In this document: positions 6,913-13,582 of the stretch, in pieces
How the letters are laid out: each line of letters opens with the position of its first letter
How positions within the stretch are numbered: the first letter of the stretch is position 1
Assembly (NCBI GenBank): GCA_902168245.1
Contig: CABHPA010000063.1
Location: forward strand, 1 to 40,723
Direction of reading: 5' to 3'
Origin: Candidatus Melainabacteria bacterium
GTDB lineage: Bacteria; Cyanobacteriota; Vampirovibrionia; Vampirovibrionales; Vampirovibrionaceae
DNA length: 40,723 nt
The notes under the pieces: generated by a model
Seen by the model: only the letters and a program-made list of their open reading frames with translations
Told to the model about the DNA's origin: nothing
The model's database searches: none
Made by a program: the position numbers and the translations under genes

Positions 6913-7293
6913 TTATTCAAGGGGAGCGTGATCGTGTTCTCCCAGAAAGGGTAGCACCTGAGCGGAATGGTTTTCCGGCTTCGTTTTCAAGCCCTCGGAG
7001 CGTCCGGGGCCGGGGAAATGCACATCGTACAACAGGCGAACCGTGTTGAAGAGGTTCTCGATAAAGTCCAGCCCGGCTTTTTTCTGCCCGGCAGTCGAAG
7101 CTCCGGCCAATGACGCATAGTATAGCGCCTGATCCGAAATGGCCATGGCCAGCAGAAAGGTCATGAACTCTTCCGAAATGTAGCCCCGCTGGCGCTCCAG
7201 CAGGAGCAGGAGATCTTTAGAGGCATCGCGAAACTGTTCGCTTTTTTCGGTTTTGGCCTTGCGGGACTCGGCAAGATCGACAACGCTATCCAT
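6913..7293 (-). CDS. Hypothetical all-helical protein
   Basis: This 126-residue protein has no family I recognise. It looks entirely helical and soluble: a basic N-terminus with a KAKTEKSEQF stretch, a leucine run (LLLLLERQ), a central hydrophobic helix (FMTFLLAMAISDQALYYASLAGAS) and a polar tail ending EHDHAPLE. It has no signal peptide and no cysteines. GGGGAG six nt before the ATG supports the start. It is divergent from the second VOC gene and lies on the same strand as the first, about 110 nt upstream of it. Confidence 0.7.
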   Translation of the reverse strand: MDSVVDLAESRKAKTEKSEQFRDASKDLLLLLERQRGYISEEFMTFLLAMAISDQALYYASLAGASTAGQKKAGLDFIENLFNTVRLLYDVHFPGPGRSEGLKTKPENHSAQVLPFLGEHDHAPLE

Positions 7294-7415
7294 TCCTGGC
7301 TCCCCGGTTCAACTGAAACCGATCATAGCGTATGAACCGAAATAGGGCATCCCTCTTTTACGCTCGGTCGCGCTTGCAAAAAGTTTCCCGACTTTCGTTT
7401 TGCCCGTTCTTGGCG

Positions 7416-7421
7416 TATAGT
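7416..7421 (+). promoter_or_regulatory. Candidate -10 box of the 7456 VOC gene
   Basis: TATAGT (7416-7421) lies 35 nt before the ATG. The matching -35 region (TTTCGT) is poor, so only the -10 is supported. Confidence 0.3.
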
Positions 7422-7455
7422 GCCTCACACTCGTTGACATCCAGAAAGAAAGCCC

Positions 7456-7836
7456 ATGATTCAAGCCATCGCTTTTTCCGCATACCCGATTTCCGATATG
7501 GCCCGATCCCGCCAGTTTTATGAAGATACCCTGGGCCTGACGCCCGCCGAGAATTTCGGCGGCTATTGGCAAGAGTACACCCTGGGGGAATCCACCTTCG
7601 CCCTAGTGGTAGTAACCGAGCAGGCGCCGGACTGTTTTCAGAATACTCGCGGCACCACCATCGCCTTTGAAGTGGACGATCTGGAAGCCACCCTGGAAAC
7701 CCTGAAACAGAAAGGCGTTACCCCTGTGTACGGCCCGGCGGCTTTCCCGGCCTGCAAAATGGCTGTCATCAACGACCCCGACAACAATGTGATTACCTTG
7801 CACCAACTGGCCCGCCCCCAGGCAAGCAACTCCTAA
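7456..7836 (+). CDS. VOC family (glyoxalase-like) protein
   Basis: This 126-residue single-chain VOC protein reads IAFSAYPISDMARSRQFYEDTLGL, then GTTIAFEVDDLEATLETLKQKGV and VINDPDNNVITLHQ, the two half-modules of the fold. The second-module metal ligands are plausible (Glu in AFEVDD, His in ITLHQ). The first-module His usual in 'DHV' openings is absent (AFSAYP), so true glyoxalase I activity is doubtful. It could be a dioxygenase- or resistance-type relative. The start has a GAAAG purine stretch upstream. Monocistronic and divergent from 6913. Confidence 0.85.
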   Translation: MIQAIAFSAYPISDMARSRQFYEDTLGLTPAENFGGYWQEYTLGESTFALVVVTEQAPDCFQNTRGTTIAFEVDDLEATLETLKQKGVTPVYGPAAFPACKMAVINDPDNNVITLHQLARPQASNS

Positions 7837-7857
7837 CCTACCGGAAAAAGCCCCGGC

Positions 7858-8715
7858 CTAGGTTTTTGCGTAATGCGGGTGGGGCCATACTTTAAACACC
7901 AGCAGTTGGGTGTCTTTGATGGCGGCCAGCGAGAAAACCAGCCGGGAATCCGCGTTTACCCGATCGCCGGACACCAGGGTATGCGATTCGGTAGCGGTTT
8001 CAAACACCACCTGGCCGGAAAGGACGATAATGCACTGGTGCTGCCCGGCCCAGTGGGGAGACTGCTTTTGCCCGGCCTGGAGGCGGATATGCTGGATGCT
8101 GGTATGCTCGCGCTCATAAAGCGTCTGGTACGCCATGGGCCGATCCACCGGAGCGAACAGCTCGGAACCGGACACCTGGAAACCGGGCGCGGGACGGTTA
8201 AGAGACAGCGTGTCGGACTGCCAGCGTTCCAGCAGCTCGTTATACAGGCGTAGCACCTTCAATTTTTCTTCCGGCTCCAGTTTCGCTTCCGCCAGCGGGA
8301 AAATACCCCGCTCCTCTTCAACCATATGAGCGTACAGCCGCTCGCGAAAGGCCGCGAAACTGGTCAGCACCGCCTCATTGTTCGGCACATGCTCGGTCAC
8401 GCCCGACAGGTGGGCGGCGAAATCGGCCTGCAAGGCCAGCAAATCGTCATGCTCCACTTCCATCAGCATCATGGTTCTGTACTGGTTCAGCACCGAGAAC
8501 AGCGCCTGCTCCTCCAGCGCAAAGTGACGCTGCAAGTCCTGGGCCAGCAAGCCATACAACTTGCGAATCGACAGCCAGGAAGGAACGTTCCCTTCTCCCG
8601 CCTCACCGAAAGCGGCTTGGGGCGACACGGCCTTTTTCAGCATGGCTTCCAGCCGGTCGACCAGTTCCTCGGTTCTCCGGTGTTCGGCAATCAGCAATTC
8701 ACAACATTCGGGCAT
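7858..8715 (-). CDS. Hemerythrin HHE domain fused to a C-terminal cupin
   Basis: This 285-residue protein joins two metal-binding modules. Residues 1 to about 150 form a four-helix hemerythrin-like domain with candidate di-iron ligands His12 (AEHRRTEELV), His64 and Glu68 (HFALEEQALF), His89 (VEHDDLL), His130 and Glu134 (HMVEEERGIF). Residues about 185-285 form a small beta-barrel cupin (HIRLQAGQKQSPHWAGQHQCIIVLSG in outline), with His residues near its first strand pair. Hemerythrin-like proteins sense or store O2, NO or iron; the cupin could bind a second metal or ligand. The ribosome site is weak, so the exact start is less certain. It is convergent with the VOC gene at 7456, only 21 nt away. 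Confidence 0.85.
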   Translation of the reverse strand: MPECCELLIAEHRRTEELVDRLEAMLKKAVSPQAAFGEAGEGNVPSWLSIRKLYGLLAQDLQRHFALEEQALFSVLNQYRTMMLMEVEHDDLLALQADFAAHLSGVTEHVPNNEAVLTSFAAFRERLYAHMVEEERGIFPLAEAKLEPEEKLKVLRLYNELLERWQSDTLSLNRPAPGFQVSGSELFAPVDRPMAYQTLYEREHTSIQHIRLQAGQKQSPHWAGQHQCIIVLSGQVVFETATESHTLVSGDRVNADSRLVFSLAAIKDTQLLVFKVWPHPHYAKT

Positions 8716-8847
8716 GCAGTTATCATATCGCCAAATTCGCGCCGTGGCACCTTTCCGCCGATTGCGCCGAAGCTTTCGCCAATTCCGGGCAGGAATTTCG
8801 AAAACGCAGGTTCATGCGCAGTCTTCAAGGCTTTGGAACTTTCGCCC

Positions 8848-9348
8848 CTAAATATTCACCTTGCCGTGCTGGGAGCCTTCGCGAATATTGGGCCTTTCAC
8901 CGCTAGCATAGGCCTTTACGGACTCAAACAGGTATGAAATCCGGTTGACGCCCGCGTTGTCCCAATATTCCCCCTGGCGGGCATGCACATGCAACAGCGC
9001 GATGTTCGGATCGGCCTGCCCCTGGGGAAACCAGATCTTAAAAGGCTCCCGCCAGATCTCCGCCACCTGCCCGGAGTCCCGAACCAGTTCCGCCCGGCCA
9101 GAGAGGGTCACGAACTCGTCCCGCTTATTCTGGAAGGTAATCAGCACCTCGTCGTTAAAGCGGATTTCCTCGATTTTCGGGGTATCCAGCCCGGTCAGGA
9201 ACCACACGTCGCAGTTGGGTTCCACCTGCGCCACGGCCATGGGACGGCCATGCAAACCATTGGGGCCAATGTGGGTCACCAGAATGCCGGTATCGAAGCG
9301 GTTCAGCAGTTCGTAAAACTTTTGTAGCTCGTCTGTCGGTTGGGCCAT
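8848..9348 (-). CDS. Pyridoxamine 5'-phosphate oxidase-like stress protein (FMN/F420-binding split barrel)
   Basis: This 166-residue protein has the general-stress-protein-26 pattern: GILVTHIGPNGLHGRPMAV, DVWFLTGLDTPKIEEI, LITFQNKRDEFVTLSGRAELV and EYWDNAG. These are the strands of the split-barrel flavin reductase fold. Members bind FMN or FAD and are often induced by salt or oxidative stress; they rarely oxidise pyridoxamine phosphate. The ATG at 9348 has GGAG 8 nt upstream, so the longer frame is rejected. It lies upstream of the hemerythrin gene on the same strand with 132 nt between. Confidence 0.88.
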   Translation of the reverse strand: MAQPTDELQKFYELLNRFDTGILVTHIGPNGLHGRPMAVAQVEPNCDVWFLTGLDTPKIEEIRFNDEVLITFQNKRDEFVTLSGRAELVRDSGQVAEIWREPFKIWFPQGQADPNIALLHVHARQGEYWDNAGVNRISYLFESVKAYASGERPNIREGSQHGKVNI

Positions 9349-9534
9349 GGTGCTTCTCCTTCCGTTTGGAATCGCTGCGCCTTTTACCATAGCGAACGGC
9401 AGGGGGGCAAACAATCGGCAGGGCGGTTATTTTTGCGCCGCCGGTTGGGGGACGACATTTGAATAACCGGCCAGCCGATACAAGTTTTGGTTAAAATACC
9501 AGTCAAAAATCCAATACAAGCTTTGCCCTTCCAC

Positions 9535-9540
9535 TATAAT
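9535..9540 (+). promoter_or_regulatory. Candidate -10 box of the matrixin gene
   Basis: A consensus TATAAT lies 42 nt before the ATG at 9582. No convincing -35 is seen at 16-18 nt, so an activator or another sigma preference is possible. Confidence 0.35.
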
Positions 9541-9581
9541 GTCAGGCATGCCCTTATAACCTGAACAGGCCAGATTGTTCC

Positions 9582-10364
9582 ATGAAACGCCACTTGACCC
9601 ATATCGGTTTATCTCTAGCGCTATTGTTGTCTCTGACGATAAGCGGCCCGGCGGTTTCCCAAACGCCGCCCGCAGCCAACGCTCCCCAGCCCGGCCCGCA
9701 AATGGCGTCCGCCACGCTTCAAACCGGCGCGCAGGCGTATGCGGGGGATTACTTCAAGTTGCAGAAAAAAATCTACCGCTGGAGCGACCAGACCAAATTC
9801 GTGCTGGTCTACATCAGCACCGCCAATTACCTGCCGGACTGGCAGCCCTGGAACGTGCAGATTATCAAGGACGTCTTCGCCGAATGGCAACGCGCCATGG
9901 ACAACCGGCTGATTTTCGTGTTCATGAACGACCCCTCCCAGGCCGATGTGGTGATTAACTGGTGGAACACCGCCACCCCGGAAGTGGAAAAAGGCGCCTG
10001 CGGGCTTAACAGCTACCAGACCTGGGGCAAGTATCTGGCCAAGAACGATGTGTATATTTCCCTGCACGGGCGCACCGGGGAAGCCTGGGATTCGGACGTG
10101 CTGTACGCCACCGCGCTGCATGAAATCGGGCATATGATCGGGATTCGGGAACACAGCGACAACCCGGCCGATATTATGTTCCCTTCCACCACCCGACAAC
10201 GCCACCTCAGCCAGCGGGACATCAACACCATGAAGATGATTTACGCGGCCAAGGCCAATTATGCCAACCCGCCGGGTTATCATCTCTCCCATTTCAAGGA
10301 TTTTCAGAAGACGCAAAAAAATCGGGGCTTGTGGATTCCTATCATCATCCCCATCCCGCTGTAG
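9582..10364 (+). CDS. Secreted matrixin-like zinc metalloprotease
   Basis: This 260-residue protein begins with a Sec signal peptide (basic start, LALLLSLTI core, likely cleavage near residue 26). A Pro/Ala-rich linker follows. The catalytic site is HEIGHMIGIREH at residues 180-191: His180, Glu181, His184 and a third His191, the metzincin pattern HExxHxxGxxH. The Met-turn ADIMFP has Met199. The SLHGRTGEAWDSDVLYATALHE segment resembles matrixin/peptidase M10. It should cleave proteins outside the cytoplasmic membrane, which would suit a predatory, symbiotic or biopolymer-degrading lifestyle. No propeptide cysteine switch is visible. The ribosome site is weak. Confidence 0.87.
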   Translation: MKRHLTHIGLSLALLLSLTISGPAVSQTPPAANAPQPGPQMASATLQTGAQAYAGDYFKLQKKIYRWSDQTKFVLVYISTANYLPDWQPWNVQIIKDVFAEWQRAMDNRLIFVFMNDPSQADVVINWWNTATPEVEKGACGLNSYQTWGKYLAKNDVYISLHGRTGEAWDSDVLYATALHEIGHMIGIREHSDNPADIMFPSTTRQRHLSQRDINTMKMIYAAKANYANPPGYHLSHFKDFQKTQKNRGLWIPIIIPIPL

Positions 10365-10396
10365 CCTGAATTGTCCGACAAAGCCCATCCGGTAAA

Positions 10397-10425
10397 TTGT
10401 GCCGCCCCTGGCATTGAGATACAAT
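10397..10425 (+). promoter_or_regulatory. Candidate promoter of the MFS gene at 10462
   Basis: TTGTGC (10397-10402), a 17-nt spacer and TACAAT (10420-10425) point to a start near 10432. This supports ATG 10462 over the longer frame beginning at 10399. Confidence 0.5.
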
Positions 10426-10461
10426 GGGCATATTCCTTCAATCGGTTTAAGAAGCCTGCCC

Positions 10462-11733
10462 ATGCCCGATATCTCCCCCAAATACGGCGCCCTCGGCGAG
10501 AAAAACTTTTTGCTGTTTTCCGTCGGCTCGCTGATCGCCATGATCGGGCGGCAAATGCTGACCGTGGCCATTGGCTGGGATATTTACGAAAAAACCAATT
10601 CAGCCATGGCGCTGGGCTACATTGGCCTGGCGCAGCTCATCCCGGTGGTGCTGCTCACCCTGCCCGCCGGGCATATTGTGGATACTTACGACCGGCGCAA
10701 GGTGCTGATCGCTTCGCAAATCATCAACGCGCTGGCCACGGCGGGACTATTTGCCCTGGCGCTGACCCACGGTTCCGTGGCCGCCATGTATGGATGCCTG
10801 GTGCTGGTGGGCATCGGCAGGGCGTTCAACAGTCCGGCCAATGCGGCCCTGGTACCGCAACTGGTGAGCGAAGGCAATTTCACCAACGCCGTGACCTGGG
10901 GCAGCATTCTGTTTCAGGCCGCCGCCATTCTGGGTCCGGCCATCGGGGGGATGATGATTGGCTTGTACCGGAACGCGGCCCCGGTCTACCTGGCGGATTT
11001 CCTCTGCTGTGTTATCTTCTGGATTGTGCTGACCCTGGTGAAAAGCCGCCCGCTGGATCTGCCCAAGCGGGCCGTGTCGCTACGCTCGCTAGCCTCCGGC
11101 CTGGAATTCGTCTGGAACACCAAGATGATTCTGGCGGCCATTACCCTGGACATGTTCGCGGTGCTGTTCGGCGGCGCGGTGGCCTTGCTGCCCATTTTCG
11201 CCAAGGACATCCTGCATGTCGGCCCCAGCGGGCTGGGCTGGCTACAGACCGCCCCGTCGCTGGGCGCGATTCTGGTGGGTTTTGCGCTGACCCGTATGCC
11301 CGCCTTTCGCAACACGGGCAAGTGGCTGCTATGGACGGTCATCTGCTTTGGCATCGCTACTATTGTGTTCGGGTTATCCCGCAACTTTTGGCTTTCTTTT
11401 AGCATGCTGTTCTTAATCGGCGGCTTCGACAATGTCAGCGTGGTCATCCGGCAAGCCCTGGTACAGTTGCGCACCCCGGATGAAATGCGGGGCCGGGTTT
11501 CCGCCATCAACTACGTGTTCATCGGCACTTCCAACGAGCTGGGCGGGTTTGAGTCCGGGCTGGTGGCCAGCCTGGTAAACCCCGTGTTCTCGGTGGTCTT
11601 CGGCGGGTTCGCCACTATCCTCACCGTAATCGCCACCGGGCTGATCTGGCCCGAACTTCGCAAGCTGGATCGCCTGGATGATCAGCGCCCCGCGCAACCC
11701 ACAAAAGAGATTTCCACCACGCTTTCCTCCTGA
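10462..11733 (+). CDS. MFS exporter (MFS_3/EntS-like)
   Basis: This 423-residue inner-membrane transporter has about twelve hydrophobic helices. It begins MPDISPKYGALGEKNFLLFS, the typical opening of the enterobactin-exporter-like branch, and has the MFS loop motif GHIVDTYDRRKV between helices 2 and 3. RTPDEMRGRVSAINYVFIG is a second family block. Members export siderophores, drugs or metabolites; no siderophore genes are nearby, so the substrate is open. The ATG at 10462 lies downstream of the candidate promoter. The matrixin gene ends about 100 nt before it. Confidence 0.9.
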   Translation: MPDISPKYGALGEKNFLLFSVGSLIAMIGRQMLTVAIGWDIYEKTNSAMALGYIGLAQLIPVVLLTLPAGHIVDTYDRRKVLIASQIINALATAGLFALALTHGSVAAMYGCLVLVGIGRAFNSPANAALVPQLVSEGNFTNAVTWGSILFQAAAILGPAIGGMMIGLYRNAAPVYLADFLCCVIFWIVLTLVKSRPLDLPKRAVSLRSLASGLEFVWNTKMILAAITLDMFAVLFGGAVALLPIFAKDILHVGPSGLGWLQTAPSLGAILVGFALTRMPAFRNTGKWLLWTVICFGIATIVFGLSRNFWLSFSMLFLIGGFDNVSVVIRQALVQLRTPDEMRGRVSAINYVFIGTSNELGGFESGLVASLVNPVFSVVFGGFATILTVIATGLIWPELRKLDRLDDQRPAQPTKEISTTLSS

Positions 11734-11745
11734 ATAACACAATAA

Positions 11746-11772
11746 CCCGGCATGGCTCCTGGGCATACCGGG
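11746..11772 (-). terminator. Probable terminator of the hsp20 gene
   Basis: On the minus strand CCCGGTATG pairs with CATGCCGGG (9 bp with one G-U) around a 9-nt loop, followed by TTATTGTGTT. On the plus strand the same position gives a C-A mismatch, so it fits the minus gene better. It lies between convergent genes. Confidence 0.55.
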
Positions 11773-11797
11773 ATATCTTTCTAGAGTATTAGGATTT

Positions 11798-12247
11798 TCA
11801 GGTGGTTTTCACTTCGATCCGCTTGCGTTTGCCTTCTTCCAGCTTGGGAATTTTCACTTCCAGCACCCCGTTATGGCATTCGGCGGTGCATTTTTCGCCC
11901 TGGACATACTCTGGCAACGGCACTCTTCTCATGAATTGCCCGTATTGGAACTCGCTCCGGTGAAAGTGTTTTGCGTCGTATTTTGTTTCGCGTCTGGTTT
12001 CCCCGGTAAGAACCAAGGTGTTGCCGACCACCTCGACGGTGATTTCTTCGGGCTTAATGCCTGGAAGCGCGGCGCAAACTACCATTTCGTTTTCCGTTTC
12101 CGTAATTTCAACCGGCGGCAGCCACGTGCCGGTTTTGGCCATGTTGGGCCATTCCGTGGGCATGGCGGTATCTTCCACGAAATCGGAAAAGACCCGGTTA
12201 ATTTGTTCGCGGATTTCGCTCAGCGGACTCATAAATGTCAGCGACAT
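11798..12247 (-). CDS. Small heat shock protein Hsp20
   Basis: This 149-residue ATP-independent chaperone holds unfolding proteins. It has a variable N-terminus (residues 1-42), then the alpha-crystallin domain from about residue 43: LPPVEITETENEMVVCAALPGIKPEEITVEVVGN in outline, RSEFQYGQFMRRVPLP, and GVLEVKIPKLE with the I-x-I-like tail motif (KRIEV). The ATG has AAAGGAG 10 nt upstream; an in-frame ATG five codons later is possible. No CIRCE element or clear heat-shock operator is seen in the 300 nt upstream. Confidence 0.94.
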   Translation of the reverse strand: MSLTFMSPLSEIREQINRVFSDFVEDTAMPTEWPNMAKTGTWLPPVEITETENEMVVCAALPGIKPEEITVEVVGNTLVLTGETRRETKYDAKHFHRSEFQYGQFMRRVPLPEYVQGEKCTAECHNGVLEVKIPKLEEGKRKRIEVKTT

Positions 12248-12570
12248 GACAACTCATCTCCTTTCAAAACGAATTGAGTCAACTGTATTTTAGAATCGCT
12301 GGATTCGCTTGCGCACCATACCGGCGACATTTTTCCGGCAAGCGGCGCGCTTGGGATCCAATCAGTCGGTATGGTCTCCTTTCCGATGGGTTATGTTACG
12401 CGTGAGCCGTGACTCGCGACTCTTCAATCCGGTTTATTTTCCATCCGCTTAATACATTAACGCTTTTTCGGCAAATTTAAATTCCCCGCTTTACTATCAG
12501 CAAGACGGGCAATGCGCCAGCCTGGACCATCTGGTAAGCTAGCGGCAGGTTATTTGCGGGAGGGCGGCTC
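12248..12570 (+). other. Intergenic region between hsp20 and the 58-residue gene
   Basis: These 323 nt hold the divergent starts of hsp20 (minus) and the 12571 gene (plus). A TAAAAT on the minus strand near 12286-12291 could be the hsp20 -10, but no matching -35 is visible. No convincing repeat, hairpin or other gene is seen. Confidence 0.4.
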
Positions 12571-12747
12571 ATGAAGGACAAGCATTGCAAGGATGTGACG
12601 GAAGACCGTTTCGCAAAGAACGATCGGCATTACCAGTGCAACGACCAAACCGAGGCATTGCCCGGTATTGAGCCGTTGGACTACCAACAGATGCTGGAAA
12701 AAAACCGCCTGCATAAATTGCAAAAAAACCTGGACAGCGAGACCTGA
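12571..12747 (+). CDS. Small orphan hydrophilic protein, 58 residues
   Basis: This ORF encodes a 58-residue, highly charged soluble peptide with two Cys (residues 6 and 23), beginning MKDKHCKDVTEDRF and ending LQKNLDSET. The C-terminal half (PLDYQQMLEKNRLHKLQKNL) should form an amphipathic helix. GGGAGGGCGG lies 4-9 nt before the ATG, an excellent ribosome site, and codon use is unremarkable. I do not recognise a family. It stands next to, and divergent from, hsp20, so a stress link is possible but unproven. Confidence 0.6.
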   Translation: MKDKHCKDVTEDRFAKNDRHYQCNDQTEALPGIEPLDYQQMLEKNRLHKLQKNLDSET

Positions 12748-12943
12748 GAAACCAGGCCGCTTCCCTTCGGCTTGGCTTGCAAGACGGTTGCCAATCGTCT
12801 GGTTTACGCATCTGAACCAGAACGGCAAAAACGGAATGGACAAGAGGCTCCAGATATTTTTTAATGTTCTGCCGGGCTATTTAATATATAAAAGTTAAAT
12901 TAACCGCATTGATCGGTTCCGATGCCCCAATGCCTTTCCACTA

Positions 12944-12980
12944 TGGCAGGAAGGCAGCATGGCCATGTGCTTTCCTGCCA
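12944..12980 (+). repeat. 13-bp inverted repeat (hairpin)
   Basis: TGGCAGGAAGGCA (12944-12956) and TGCTTTCCTGCCA (12968-12980) pair over 13 bp with one G-U, around an 11-nt loop that contains the palindrome CATGGCCATG. No U-tract follows, so it is not a simple terminator. It may be part of a structured RNA or a protein-binding site. Confidence 0.6.
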
Positions 12981-13503
12981 AATAAATCCATATACCATCC
13001 ACCCCATTAAAATATACGTCCCACTCTACCGATGCGATTGGGGCGAGTTTTTCGCTGCGATTGAAATTTAGGTTTTGGGCAATTCCGCACCAAAGATTGT
13101 TTTTATTATATCAGAATACAAATCGTAGTAGAGAGCGCAATCAATATTCGCATCGCATTAAACACTGAACGAGTCCTTACAAGTTTTGGTGACAATAAGT
13201 ACGAAAAACTACGTAGAAAAGAAGGAGGAGAAATCCGGTAGAGAAAGATAAATCAATTCGCTTTTCACCGTCTGAACTGAAATTGAGTGAGCACGAGTTT
13301 TATTGAGGATCCATAGCCGCACAGGCATCTGGGAATTCCCGTTTCCCGTGTCATCTCGTATGAATGTTCATCGCCCATAGAGTCCTTTTTGGCTCCTTGA
13401 TTCATTCTGTTCCGTGCGGCATGACGATTCTGGCGCGTCCAGTCGGCATGCCAAGCGGAATGAAAAATACCGACGCGCATTTGTTTCACAGACCCATTAA
13501 AAC

Positions 13504-13526
13504 TTGCTGAATTTAATTGCTGAATT
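13504..13526 (+). repeat. 10-bp direct repeat TTGCTGAATT x2
   Basis: TTGCTGAATT occurs at 13504-13513 and 13517-13526, with a 13-nt period. The second copy supplies the candidate -35 of the 13583 gene, so the repeat may be a regulator-binding site over that promoter. Confidence 0.55.
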
Positions 13527-13545
13527 CAAACCCTGACAATATTTA
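13517..13545 (+). promoter_or_regulatory. Candidate promoter of the Gly-Asn-Ala repeat gene
   Basis: TTGCTG (13517-13522), a 17-nt spacer and TATTTA (13540-13545) lie 37 nt before the ATG. The -35 is inside the second copy of the direct repeat. Confidence 0.45.
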
Positions 13546-13582
13546 AGCCTTAAGCAAAGTGAGTGATTTTAGGAGAGTATCA

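Larger units (their letters stand above)
12748..13582 (+). other. Long AT-rich gap with an inverted repeat and a direct repeat
   Basis: About 835 nt carry no convincing gene. Visible features are the inverted repeat at 12944-12980, a strong Shine-Dalgarno-like AGGAGGAG at 13223-13230 with no start codon after it, a GGGAATTCCC palindrome near 13331, the direct repeat at 13504-13526 and the promoter at 13517. Short ORFs (such as a 74-codon minus frame at 13265-13489) lack ribosome sites and plausible sequence. The base composition is more AT-rich than its neighbours. Confidence 0.5.

Noticed and set aside
13222..13230. AAGGAGGAG as the ribosome site of a hidden gene
   Set aside because: No ATG, GTG or TTG follows within usable distance.
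13265..13489. 74-codon minus ORF in the AT-rich gap
   Set aside because: No ribosome site, unusual composition and no family resemblance.
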